Below are positions 44,949-53,767 of a stretch of DNA of 64,000 nt, in pieces; positions within the stretch are counted from its first letter, which is position 1; every line of letters starts with the position of its first letter. This stretch comes from Mucilaginibacter flavus (GTDB lineage Bacteria > Bacteroidota > Bacteroidia > Sphingobacteriales > Sphingobacteriaceae): positions 186,001 to 250,000 of the forward strand of contig NZ_JAUFPS010000042.1 in NCBI RefSeq assembly GCF_030409315.1, written 5' to 3'. Both the position numbers and the translations under genes were made by a program. The notes beneath the pieces were generated by a model that had not been told where the DNA came from, did no database searches, and saw nothing but the letters and a program-made list of their open reading frames with translations.

Positions 44949-46682
44949 TTACTTCAGCTGATAAACCACAGCCTCATAAGGTTGCAATGAGCCATCTTTT
45001 GAAGGATGTTCATAGTTGCCGACTAAAACATCTGCGCTGCCGATATCTAAACCCGTTTGGGCAGTGGCTTTTTTACTGCTAAAGTTTAACAGGATTAATA
45101 GTTTTTTGCCCTCAAGCTCCCGCGTGTAAGCATAGGTATCGGGGTTTTGTTCGTCCAACAGGGTATACTTACCGTAAACCAAAGCAAGGTTGTCCTTACG
45201 AAGCTTTACCATCTTACGGAAATAGTTGAGCGGACTATTGGGGTCTTTTTCCTGCGCGGCGGCGTTGATGGTTTTATAGTTGGGGTTGCTGGCTATCCAG
45301 GGTGTGCCTTTGCTAAAGCCCCCGTTTTTGGTGCCATCCCACTGAAACGGCGTGCGGCCGTTATCGCGGCTTTCAAAACCTATCCGTTTTATATAGGCGG
45401 GCAAATCGGCCCCTATGTTCTTCTGGCGCTGGTACTCATTAAGAGTTTGCACATCGCGGTAGTCGTCAATTTTGGTAAAGCCGGCATTGGTCATGCCCAA
45501 CTCATCGCCATTGTAATAGTAGGGCGTGCCGCGCATGGTAAGCAAAAAGGTAGTCAGCATTTTTGATGATACCGCCCTGAACTGCTCACTATCGTTACCA
45601 AAGCGACTCACCAACCGGGCCTGGTCGTGATTGGCTAAAAATACCGAAAGCCAGCCTTTAGCCGCGAAGGCGCTATCCCATTTGCTGAAAACTTGTTTTA
45701 AATGAACTACGCTGTAGCCATCGGGTTTGGCAATATCCACACCCTCAAAGGCGTAAGCCATGTTCAATTCGTTTCTATCGGCATCAACTAAATTATGGGC
45801 ATCCTCAAAAGTATTGCCCGCGCCTTCGGCAACGCTCATCACGTTGTATTTGCTTAATACCTCGCGGTCCATTTCCTGCAGATATCCGTGCAGATTACCC
45901 TGCATGGCGTAATATTGGGTAAAGTTTTTTTCAAATCCTTTAGGAAAACCCGGAAAGGTAGTATCCTTGGCCGCAAACTGGAAAGCATCCAGCCTGAAAC
46001 CGTCGATTCCTTTATCGGCCCAAAACTTCATAATGCCGTAAACCTCCTGCCTTAACCTGGGGTTTTCCCAGTTCAGATCGGGCTGCTTGCGCGAAAAGTA
46101 GTGCAGGTAATAGGCGTTGGTTAAGGAGTCATAACGCCAGGCATCGTGGTTTACATCAAACAGGCTGTAACGATAGGGCGGTTTCCCTTTTTCTGCATTC
46201 CACCAGTGGTAATACTCGCGGTACGGGCTGGTGCGCGAGCTGCGGCTTTGTTTAAACCATTCGTGCTCGTCGCTGCTATGGTTTACCACCAGGTCCATCA
46301 CCAGTTTAAGGCCGCGGTCGTGCATACCTTTTAACAGGGCATCAAAATCGGCCATGGTGCCAAAGTCTTTCATAATGTTGCGATAGTCGCTCACATCGTA
46401 GCCATTATCATCATTGGGCGAACTATAGATAGGGTTAAGCCAAACTACGTTTACACCCAAACTTTTAATGTAGTCCAACTTAGATATAATGCCCTTCAGG
46501 TCGCCAATGCCATCGCCGTCATTATCTTTAAAGCTGCGCGGATAAACCTGGTAAACTATGGCTTCCTTCCACCATTTACGGTCTATGCTATCCTTGCCAA
46601 CCGGCACAGTTTGCGCGTTGCTGCCGGTATTCATCAGCATAGAAACCGCCACAATGGCAAAAGATTTAATGATCCTGCTCAT
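44949..46682 (-). CDS. Secreted GH13 alpha-glucosidase/oligo-1,6-glucosidase-like enzyme
   Basis: 577 residues from ATG at 46682 (MSRIIKSFAIVAVSMLMNTG, signal peptide to NAQ); the longer frame lacks a signal peptide. Full GH13 set: WWKEAIVYQVYPRSFKDNDGDGIGDL at the N-terminus, DLVVNHSSDEHEWF, the catalytic nucleophile Asp in DGFRLDAFQF, the acid/base Glu in VAEGAGNTF and NHDQARLVSRFG with the third carboxylate. The QVYPRSF and short loop pattern place it with oligo-1,6-glucosidases/alpha-glucosidases (subfamily 31-like), cutting alpha-1,4 or 1,6 glucosides in the periplasm. Confidence 0.9.
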   Translation of the reverse strand: MSRIIKSFAIVAVSMLMNTGSNAQTVPVGKDSIDRKWWKEAIVYQVYPRSFKDNDGDGIGDLKGIISKLDYIKSLGVNVVWLNPIYSSPNDDNGYDVSDYRNIMKDFGTMADFDALLKGMHDRGLKLVMDLVVNHSSDEHEWFKQSRSSRTSPYREYYHWWNAEKGKPPYRYSLFDVNHDAWRYDSLTNAYYLHYFSRKQPDLNWENPRLRQEVYGIMKFWADKGIDGFRLDAFQFAAKDTTFPGFPKGFEKNFTQYYAMQGNLHGYLQEMDREVLSKYNVMSVAEGAGNTFEDAHNLVDADRNELNMAYAFEGVDIAKPDGYSVVHLKQVFSKWDSAFAAKGWLSVFLANHDQARLVSRFGNDSEQFRAVSSKMLTTFLLTMRGTPYYYNGDELGMTNAGFTKIDDYRDVQTLNEYQRQKNIGADLPAYIKRIGFESRDNGRTPFQWDGTKNGGFSKGTPWIASNPNYKTINAAAQEKDPNSPLNYFRKMVKLRKDNLALVYGKYTLLDEQNPDTYAYTRELEGKKLLILLNFSSKKATAQTGLDIGSADVLVGNYEHPSKDGSLQPYEAVVYQLK

Positions 46683-46872
46683 AATAAAAATGCTTAGCGT
46701 GAATTGATGAAGGAATAATTGGTAATCCCTTAGGTTATAAAAGCAGTTTAAATTAGCATAATTTATTGAGGGAGCAAAATGGATGGGCGGTTTAATTATT
46801 TCCTGTTCAGCACTTTGCATTAATTTATAACATGCTTAATTTAGTTGTATCATATACCTAATTCATTTTATC

Positions 46873-47313
46873 ATGTTCCCTAAATTTAAAGAAACCGTAC
46901 GCATGGGTGCCCTTGAGCTTAACTTTTTGCTGGATGGCCAGGATACGGCCGGCACACTGGTACAGTTTGAGTTGATAGTACCACCGAATGCCAAAGTACC
47001 CGCGCCGCATTTTCATGTAGAAGTTGATGAAACGCTTTATATATTGGAGGGAACCCTAACGCAACTTATAGACACAGATACTCATGAATTAAAGCCCGGC
47101 GACCATTGTTTCATTAAAAGGGGAACGATACATGGCTTTAATAACCTGCATAGCGAAACTGTGAGAGCATTATGTTCACTATCTCCGGCAAACATTGGCC
47201 CGGCATATTTTCGTGAGATTGCTGCGGTAATTAACGCCGGCGGACCACCAGATATGCAAAAGGTATTGACTATTATGAAAAACCATGGCTTGGAACCAGT
47301 AAAGCAGGCATAA
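46873..47313 (+). CDS. Cupin-domain protein
   Basis: 146 residues, cytoplasmic. The cupin motif 1 is PAPHFHVEVDETLYILEGTL (~44-63; HxHxxxxE) and motif 2 is GDHCFIKRGTIHGFNN (~76-91). This is the beta-barrel fold of small metal-binding cupins such as quercetin dioxygenase-like or sensor proteins. Monocistronic, convergent with the MDR gene. Function unknown. Confidence 0.82.
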   Translation: MFPKFKETVRMGALELNFLLDGQDTAGTLVQFELIVPPNAKVPAPHFHVEVDETLYILEGTLTQLIDTDTHELKPGDHCFIKRGTIHGFNNLHSETVRALCSLSPANIGPAYFREIAAVINAGGPPDMQKVLTIMKNHGLEPVKQA

Positions 47314-47366
47314 TAAAAAGCCCCAAATCGAATGACCAGGGGCCGGGGAGGGATATTTAAACCCGC

Positions 47367-48335
47367 TTAAGCTAATACAACTATTTTACCCTTGCTTTGG
47401 TTACTTTCCATATAAGTATGGGCGGCGACAACTTCATCTAAATAAAATGTTCTGTCGATATTGATGTTGATAACGCCTTTGTTAACATCGTCAATAAAGG
47501 CCTGCAACAAGTCCTTATTTAAATTTTCGGCACCACCCATGTAAACGGTGAGGCGGCCTAAAGATGGGATATCGCCCATGGGTGTAAACTCGGGCATAGT
47601 CCATGAGCCACCCAAAATGCCGGTCATACAAACTGTTCCTTTAGGGCGGATGCATTGGAGCGAATCTTTAAGTGTGGCAATGCCTATAAGTTCAAGCGCC
47701 TTATCAACACCGTTAGGGAGTATGGTTTTAAGTTCTGGGGCGATGTTACCATCGTCTACCAAAACATAATCAGCCCCGTTGGCGGTGAGGTGTTCGGCTT
47801 TACCGGCGTTGCGGGTGGTGGCAATTACGGTTAAGCCCATGTTTTTGGCCATCTGGCAGGTTAACATACCGATAGACGATGTTCCGCCGCGGATCAATAA
47901 TGTTTCGCCCTTTTTTATTTCCAAGGCCTCGTTTAAGGAGCCGGATACGGTTTGAAACATTTCGGGGATAGCGCCCAATACCTCCCAGGGCAAATGGCTT
48001 TCAAAAGGGAATACAATATTAAGGGGTACCAAGGTAAATTCGGCATAACCGCCATTAAACTCACGGCCCATGCCGCCCATAATGGCAGCTACTTTTTGAC
48101 CGGGCTGGTACGTGCCGGATGGATCATCAAACACCTCGCCCACACATTCAATGCCTTGGATACGGGGGAACGTTACACCCGGCGAATGCCCCTGCCTTGT
48201 AAAAATTTCGGAGCGGTTTAAGCCAAACGCTTTTATTCGGATAAGTAGCCACCCGTTTTTAACTATTGGCTGAGGCACATCTTGTATTTGAATTACACCG
48301 GGTTCGCCGGCTTTTGTTGTCACTGCTGCTTTCAT
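47367..48335 (-). CDS. Zinc-independent MDR-family quinone oxidoreductase-like protein
   Basis: 322 residues. Medium-chain dehydrogenase/reductase of the quinone-oxidoreductase type: N-terminal catalytic domain (IKAFGLNRSEIFTRQGHSPGVTFPRIQG, ~36-63) and Rossmann motif LIRGGTSSIGMLTCQMAKNMGL (~149-170). The zinc-binding Cys/His cluster of alcohol dehydrogenases is absent. It would reduce quinones or enones with NADPH. It is divergent from the RiPP locus by 408 bp. Confidence 0.87.
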   Translation of the reverse strand: MKAAVTTKAGEPGVIQIQDVPQPIVKNGWLLIRIKAFGLNRSEIFTRQGHSPGVTFPRIQGIECVGEVFDDPSGTYQPGQKVAAIMGGMGREFNGGYAEFTLVPLNIVFPFESHLPWEVLGAIPEMFQTVSGSLNEALEIKKGETLLIRGGTSSIGMLTCQMAKNMGLTVIATTRNAGKAEHLTANGADYVLVDDGNIAPELKTILPNGVDKALELIGIATLKDSLQCIRPKGTVCMTGILGGSWTMPEFTPMGDIPSLGRLTVYMGGAENLNKDLLQAFIDDVNKGVININIDRTFYLDEVVAAHTYMESNQSKGKIVVLA

Positions 48336-48743
48336 TGCTATGCTAATAAATTACCACAAAGTTGAGCTTTACAGTCGACGACAACCTATAAGATAGTTTA
48401 AGTAATAAGCTTAAGATAGATTAAGGGTAAGCAAAATAGCTTTCATATAGTGCTACCATCTTTTGGAGCTATACAGGTAAAGAGCCTGGAGTATTGTGCC
48501 GCGGCCCATCATCAAAATATTTCAACAGGGGCTTGCTTTTTTTACTTTCTGTCGAATATCCACGTTCGTATAGACAATATCCACGTTGGTGTAATATGCT
48601 CTTTTTTAGTCGTTTTAGGGGCTGTTTATCCCTATTTTCGATCCAGAACAAGCAGCTACCGGTGTTTTTATTGGTGTTTTTAGCAGATGGAGGGAAGCCG
48701 TTACGCGACCTGCATTTTTTACTGATACCAGAAACCATTACCC
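48336..48743. other. Intergenic region upstream of the RiPP operon
   Basis: About 400 bp. The left part holds only the MDR promoter region. The right part carries the two GTTnGT half-sites listed separately at 48561-48590, about 150 bp before the first ORF of the RiPP operon. A 92-codon frame at 48494-48772 was judged a chance ORF. No terminator or strong repeat. Confidence 0.55.
48561..48590 (+). promoter_or_regulatory. Predicted LytTR operator upstream of the RiPP operon
   Basis: CACGTTCGT (48561-48569) and CACGTTGGT (48582-48590) are direct repeats with a 21-bp period (within a longer 12-bp repeat AATATCCACGTT at 48555 and 48576). Each fits 8 of 9 positions of the LytTR consensus [TA][AC][CA]GTTN[AG][TG], and two-turn spacing is typical for LytTR dimers. 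A LytTR regulator is encoded in the same locus (53009-53767). Confidence 0.6.
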
Positions 48744-48950
48744 ATGAAAAGAAGCTACAGGAACCGTTTTAAACAGCTTATAAAAAATGATAAACTGCAA
48801 AAAAACAGCTTGAGCGCTAATCGTAAGTACCGGTATTACTTTAAGTTTAAAAACACGCGGCTTGCGCTAAAATCCAGTACGGATGGGGTTTACAAACCAT
48901 TATCCACCATTATTGATCTAAACTCAATTGTTATCAAACATGGGCGATAA
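48744..48950 (+). CDS. Small basic ORF at the head of the RiPP operon, function unknown
   Basis: 68 residues, with 18 Lys/Arg, 3 Asp and no Glu, and no Cys. Its stop overlaps the ATG of the SPASM gene by 11 nt (ATGGGCGATAA), a typical translational-coupling arrangement, which is the main support for it being real. It has no RRE-like or transmembrane features that I recognise. It shares the words FKF..KNT and STD with the candidate precursor at 56315 (FKFQSKNT, PTD), so it might be a second precursor or an accessory peptide. A chance ORF cannot be excluded. Confidence 0.5.
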   Translation: MKRSYRNRFKQLIKNDKLQKNSLSANRKYRYYFKFKNTRLALKSSTDGVYKPLSTIIDLNSIVIKHGR

Positions 48951-50025
48951 TTATTTTAACCTGCATCCGCACTGTATCCCGGTAAGGGGCTACAAACGCA
49001 GTTCGATATGCGACCTGCAACGGGAAGAGATTTATTACATACCCAACGAGATAGCAGATATCCTGATGGCCGATAATGATCTCCCGCTGGAGTTACTTTT
49101 TGAAAAACACAGCGATCATAAAGATTTGCTTGATGAACATATTCATTACCTAATTGAGCGGGGCCTGGGATCAATCATCCTAAACCCAGTTACCTCGCTC
49201 AATTTGACTATTCCGGTTACCGAATCAACATCTTACATAGATAACGCCATTATTGATATCGACGATGAGCACGAGGTAAGCTTCGACATTATTTTCCGGG
49301 CATTAAGCCGGGTTGGCTGCCGCAACCTACAGCTTCGTTTTTTCAGAAAAAGCAGCATTGAAGAGTTAAGCGCGATGATGGAGCTGCTTAAGCCCTCCCT
49401 GTTTAAATCCATTGAGATTATTGTAGAATATGCCCGGTCCACAAGGGATAACTTTTTTGAATTCCTTACGGATAAACACCCTAACATCAAATCGGTGTTT
49501 ATTCATTCCTCGCCCGCAACCCGCATATTGAGGGCTTTTGATGGGGCGATGGGGAATATTTTATTTACTGAGCAGGTTATTAAATCAAACGCCTGCTGTG
49601 GCATTATTGATCCGTTCACGTTTGCTGTTAACGTTAAAACCTTTACCGAAGCGCAACAATTTAATACCTGCCTTAACCGCAAGGTTGGCATTGATACCAA
49701 TGGCGATATCAAAAACTGCCCATCATCTGCAATAGTATACGGCAATATATACCGCGATAACCTGGAGCAGGCACTCAAAAACGCGCCTGGCTTTGAAGCG
49801 ATGTGGCATCTTAAAAAAGATGATTTTAAAGCCTGCCGTGATTGCGAACACAGGTATGTATGCATTGACTGCCGGGTTTTCCTGGCCGATCCGAACGATA
49901 AATTATCCAAACCACTCAAATGCAGTTACGACCCATACTCGGCGCAATGGGAGCATGAAGCCGGAGCGGATGAAATGTTTGGATACGATACCATCGAGCC
50001 ATTTTATCAAACCATAGCACGATAG
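48940..50025 (+). CDS. SPASM-domain peptide maturase (grasp-with-spasm type)
   Basis: 361 residues from ATG at 48940 (MGDNYFNLHPHCIPVRGYKR); the listed frame begins at a TTG four codons earlier. The N-terminal part (CIPVRGYKRSSICDLQREEIYYIPNEIADIL) and overall length match the grasp-with-spasm maturase family (TIGR04193-like). The C-terminal SPASM domain has IDTNGDIKNCPSS (Cys ~260) and CRDCEHRYVCIDC (Cys 299, 302, 308, 311) plus a final Cys in KPLKCSYDPY, enough for extra iron-sulfur clusters. No radical-SAM CxxxCxxC is visible in the rest. It is directly upstream of a LanB-type dehydratase rather than the usual ATP-grasp ligase. Likely role: recognising or modifying a ribosomal peptide. Confidence 0.82.
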   Translation: MGDNYFNLHPHCIPVRGYKRSSICDLQREEIYYIPNEIADILMADNDLPLELLFEKHSDHKDLLDEHIHYLIERGLGSIILNPVTSLNLTIPVTESTSYIDNAIIDIDDEHEVSFDIIFRALSRVGCRNLQLRFFRKSSIEELSAMMELLKPSLFKSIEIIVEYARSTRDNFFEFLTDKHPNIKSVFIHSSPATRILRAFDGAMGNILFTEQVIKSNACCGIIDPFTFAVNVKTFTEAQQFNTCLNRKVGIDTNGDIKNCPSSAIVYGNIYRDNLEQALKNAPGFEAMWHLKKDDFKACRDCEHRYVCIDCRVFLADPNDKLSKPLKCSYDPYSAQWEHEAGADEMFGYDTIEPFYQTIAR

Positions 50026-50071
50026 CAGGCATGAAATTAATTTTTATCTAACCCTTATCTTATAATTCAAA

Positions 50072-53000
50072 TTGGAAAATATAGCCATATCCCCCTACTT
50101 TATGTTAAGAACCCCGGTTTTGAACATAACAGATTTTAGCGAAGATTCCATCAAACAAAAGCTAAACACCGATTACGTAAAGGCTGCTATATTCATGGCA
50201 AGCATCCCGCTATGGGAAGAGTTTGAAAAAGCCGGCTGGGATTGGGAGTGCCTTAATGAAAAACAAAAGTTCACCCTTTTTAAATACTGGAACAGGATGT
50301 GTTTCAGGCCAACGCCATTTGGCCTGTTTTCCACCTGCTATAATGGTTCATGGACCGATACTACCGATCAGAAAACCGTTATTCCATCCGGCTTAAACAA
50401 CGAAGTGCTTTTATTACCCGATTTTGCGCTGCTTAGCTACCTGGCCGATGGTTTGCCTGTTGATGAGCCCGAGGATTTAAAATACCACCTTAATAAAACC
50501 CTTTATAAAACCAATAACGATTACCGTTACATTTATAATTCGCGATTGCCATCAACAGAACCTGCCGAAATATTATCTGTAGAAAAAAATCACTTTATTG
50601 AAGATCTAATAGCCTTTTTTGACCGGGACCGCACCGGTGTTGAACTAATTGATTTTTTAAGCGGTTATGATACCGAGCCGGAGGCTTTACTGGAAACTTT
50701 AACAGACCAGCAAATTTTATATAGCGAACTTAATGCTAACATATCCGGCAATTTTTGGGGCAACAGGTTAAAACAATATGATAGCTCCGCTTTAAGCTGC
50801 ATGTTAGATATGTTCCATGAAATTGGCTATCAACCTGCGCAAAACATAACAGCGAATATTGGCCGGTTGCTGCCACAAAAAGAGTTTCGGAAGCTTCCTT
50901 TTTTTAGGCATAACTATTACGCGTTATCAAAATCAATGGCAAAGATTAGCCTGCCCCAAAGCCTGCAACAGCCTATTTTTACCGCGCTGCATTCGTTGAA
51001 CGCCTTACATATTGAGCAAGAGGTGGCAGGGCTTACGCTTTTTAAAGAAAAATTCACCGCCAAGTACGATCAAAAAAGCATCCCGCTATTATTAGCGCTT
51101 GATCCGGAATATGGTTTGGGGTATAACTCATTAGATGCCGATATTAACGTTTGCTCAATTATGAGTGAACTTACTTTTGAGCAGCCGGCAGCACAGCAAA
51201 CCCTTAAATGGACCAACGTTCACCGGCTTTTAGTTAACAAGCTTACCCAGGCAAAACGCGTTGTTGAACTAACCGATAATGACCTTGCAGGAATAACCAC
51301 TTCCAAAAGCCCCTTACCGCCGGCGCTTCAAATGGTATTTAAAAAAGTGGAAGAAAAGCTACTGGTTGAGGAAGCCGGAGGCGCTAATGGGTTTTACTTG
51401 TACTCACGTTTTTCGGTTGATAATGCCGAGGTACAACAAAGCTGCCAACAAATTGCACAAGCCGAACAATCATCAAATCCAGATGTGGTATTTGCCGAGG
51501 TTTCTTTTATGCCAGATGAGCATGCCGCAAATATTAACGTAAGGGCATCCTTTTACAATTATGAAATCCCGGTGCTTGTACATTCCGTGAGGGATAAGGA
51601 GCAGGTGCTTGATTTGAATGATCTTTATGTACGCGTTTTCAATAATGAGGTAATCCTGTTTTCAAAACGCCTCAATAAAAGGGTTATACCACGGTTTAAT
51701 TCGGCCTATAATTTTACCCGCTCATCAAATGCCATCATCCGCTTCCTGGGCGATTTGCAGTTTCAGGGGGTAAAAGGCAGCTTAACGTTTAATTTTCAGC
51801 AATTAATACCAGGCCTGGGTTTTTATCCAAGGGTTGAATATAAAGGCACTATATTATCGGCCGCCTTATGGACAATTTCTGACGATGATCGCCTGGCGCT
51901 TGCCTCAAATACAGATGCTATGCTGGCCAAATTACAGGAGCTTAACCTACCTCAATATTTTGCGGTGGTTGAGCACGACAATCATTTGGTATTTAACCAA
52001 TTGAGCATCGGCGACATGAAAATGTTTTTAAATGTTTGCAAACAAAGTAAAAAGCTGACCCTGAAGGAGGCTTTTGTTGATAAAACAGAAGCCGCTGTAG
52101 TAAATGAAAACGGCGATGAAATAGTAAATCAGTTTGTTGTTAGCCTGTTAAACAATCAAAAGGTTTACAAATCGCCGGCAGATTTAATGCTGGCTACCAT
52201 ACCGGCTATTGCCCAAAGAAACTTTAACCCCGGCGAGGAATGGTTTTATGTAAAGCTTTATTGCCACAAAAACACTGCAAATGAGTTTTTAACCACCGGA
52301 CTAACGCAGATACTAAGCCGGCTTAAAAAACAAAAAATTGCCGATGAGTGGTTTTTTGTACGCTATAAAGATCCCGAGAATCATTTGCGCATCAGGATAA
52401 AATCAAACCAGGGCGATTTGATCCTGAAAGAATTTAACCAGGTGATTAATACCGATAGGTTTAAAGACAAGTTTGGTTCTGTGGTGCTGGAAACCTATAA
52501 CCGCGAACTGGAACGGTATAAACTTATTGAAGAAGCCGAAGCCGTTTTCCAGGCGAGCAGTAACCTGGTTTTGAATTACCTAACGGGGAAAGAGCGCGAA
52601 AAAATTGACCTTACCGATCTTCAGTTTGCCGCGGTAAGCTGTTCTGCTTTATTAGAAAGCATGGCTATGGATATCGACCATGAAATTCATTTTTTAGATG
52701 AAATAGCGTCCTATTTTTTAAACGAAGGCGGCGGCTCTAAAAACCTGAAAGTACAAATGGATAAAAAGTATCGGTTAGAGAAACAAAATATCATGTATGC
52801 CTTTGATGCCGATTTAACCTGCCTTGATAAAGACCTCAGCATACTAAAAAGTACCGCAAGGGCATACTTTGATAAACTTGCAATAGCCGGGTACCAAAAC
52901 ATGGAGGATTATTATTCAAGTATCCTGCACATGCATTTTAACAGGTTATTTGCCGATGACCAGCGTAAAAAGGAGGGGGTTATTTATTACCTGGTTCATA

Positions 53001-53074
53001 AGCATAAGTTATCCCTCATCGCCAGGCAAAGGGCTGTTGTTGTTCAGGGTACGGGCCGAACTAATGGTTTTTAG
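50072..53074 (+). CDS. LanB-type lantibiotic dehydratase, full length
   Basis: 1000 residues with a TTG start at 50072; an ATG at 50102 (MLRTPVLNITDF) would give 990. The TTG is favoured because the family has about ten residues before the RTPxL motif, here ENIAISPYFMLRTP. The N-terminal two thirds are the glutamylation domain (RMCFRPTPFGLFSTCYNGSW, ~85-105); the elimination domain (SpaB_C/thiopeptide-type) spans about 720-985 with WFYVKLYCHKN, FFVRYKDPENHLRIRIKS and ETYNRELERYKLIEEAE. The family uses glutamyl-tRNA to dehydrate Ser/Thr of a precursor peptide. It follows the SPASM gene by 46 bp and has its 3' end overlapped by the convergent response regulator. No LanC gene is seen. Confidence 0.9.
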   Translation: MENIAISPYFMLRTPVLNITDFSEDSIKQKLNTDYVKAAIFMASIPLWEEFEKAGWDWECLNEKQKFTLFKYWNRMCFRPTPFGLFSTCYNGSWTDTTDQKTVIPSGLNNEVLLLPDFALLSYLADGLPVDEPEDLKYHLNKTLYKTNNDYRYIYNSRLPSTEPAEILSVEKNHFIEDLIAFFDRDRTGVELIDFLSGYDTEPEALLETLTDQQILYSELNANISGNFWGNRLKQYDSSALSCMLDMFHEIGYQPAQNITANIGRLLPQKEFRKLPFFRHNYYALSKSMAKISLPQSLQQPIFTALHSLNALHIEQEVAGLTLFKEKFTAKYDQKSIPLLLALDPEYGLGYNSLDADINVCSIMSELTFEQPAAQQTLKWTNVHRLLVNKLTQAKRVVELTDNDLAGITTSKSPLPPALQMVFKKVEEKLLVEEAGGANGFYLYSRFSVDNAEVQQSCQQIAQAEQSSNPDVVFAEVSFMPDEHAANINVRASFYNYEIPVLVHSVRDKEQVLDLNDLYVRVFNNEVILFSKRLNKRVIPRFNSAYNFTRSSNAIIRFLGDLQFQGVKGSLTFNFQQLIPGLGFYPRVEYKGTILSAALWTISDDDRLALASNTDAMLAKLQELNLPQYFAVVEHDNHLVFNQLSIGDMKMFLNVCKQSKKLTLKEAFVDKTEAAVVNENGDEIVNQFVVSLLNNQKVYKSPADLMLATIPAIAQRNFNPGEEWFYVKLYCHKNTANEFLTTGLTQILSRLKKQKIADEWFFVRYKDPENHLRIRIKSNQGDLILKEFNQVINTDRFKDKFGSVVLETYNRELERYKLIEEAEAVFQASSNLVLNYLTGKEREKIDLTDLQFAAVSCSALLESMAMDIDHEIHFLDEIASYFLNEGGGSKNLKVQMDKKYRLEKQNIMYAFDADLTCLDKDLSILKSTARAYFDKLAIAGYQNMEDYYSSILHMHFNRLFADDQRKKEGVIYYLVHKHKLSLIARQRAVVVQGTGRTNGF

Positions 53075-53767
53075 CCGGATCTGTTCAAAAAAAGCGTCCT
53101 TATACATTAAGCCTATGTTTAGTTCAATTTTAGGCTTAATGATCACTTTGCCACGTTCAATAGATGCGATTTTATCCAGGTTAACAATGTATGATTTGTG
53201 GATGCGCTTAAAATACTTGTCACCTATACCTGCCTCAATCTCTTTCATGGTGAGGTAGGTAAGGTATTTGTTATCTTCGGTATAAATGAGAATGTAATTT
53301 TGCAACCCTTCAATATAGGTGATATCTTTTAGATTAATCCTGGTCATTTTGCCTTTAATACCGGGATTAATATAAATATGATCGGGGGCTTCTACCTTAG
53401 GGGCTTCTTTAGCCTGAAGCTTATTTTTTACCCGGTTTACGGCTTTAATAAACTTTTCAAATGAAATTGGCTTTAATAAAAAATCAGAAACGTTTTTTTC
53501 AAATACTTCTACCGCGTAGCTGGCAAACGCGGTAGTAAAAACAATAGCGGTGTGTTTGTTGATAAGGTCGGCTACTTCAAGGCCCGATAATTCGGGCATA
53601 TCCACATCTAAAAAGGTAATATCAATGTTCCCTGCCAAAACTTCGTTAAAGCCAATGAGCGGATTTTGAGCGGTACCAATTAGCTGCAGTTCGGGGGTTC
53701 TTTCAATATATCCCTTTAATATCTCTATAGCATGTAATTCATCATCAATTATGTAACATGTGGTCAT
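53009..53767 (-). CDS. LytTR-family response regulator
   Basis: 252 residues. Receiver domain (about 1-120): acidic DD at 8-9, phospho-acceptor Asp54 in ITFLDVDMPELSGLEV, the Thr/Ser in VFTTAFASYAVEVFEK and Lys in FLLKPISFEKF. LytTR DNA-binding domain (about 140-245): HIYINPGIKGKMTRINLKDI, YIEGLQNYILIYTEDNKYLTYLTM, KRIHKSYIVNLDKIASIERG. It overlaps its histidine kinase by 23 bp and its 3' end runs 66 bp into the convergent dehydratase gene. It is the probable regulator of the RiPP locus through the two 21-bp spaced sites. Confidence 0.93.
   Translation of the reverse strand: MTTCYIIDDELHAIEILKGYIERTPELQLIGTAQNPLIGFNEVLAGNIDITFLDVDMPELSGLEVADLINKHTAIVFTTAFASYAVEVFEKNVSDFLLKPISFEKFIKAVNRVKNKLQAKEAPKVEAPDHIYINPGIKGKMTRINLKDITYIEGLQNYILIYTEDNKYLTYLTMKEIEAGIGDKYFKRIHKSYIVNLDKIASIERGKVIIKPKIELNIGLMYKDAFFEQIRLKTISSARTLNNNSPLPGDEG

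Noticed and set aside
47319..47343. AGCCCC ... GGGGC hairpin between the cupin and MDR genes as terminator
   Set aside because: Only a 5-bp stem with a 15-nt loop; T-tract present on the minus strand but stability too low to support.
48494..48772. 92-codon frame upstream of the RiPP operon
   Set aside because: Spans the predicted LytTR operator, has an odd aromatic/Cys composition and no conserved start context; more likely chance than a second precursor.
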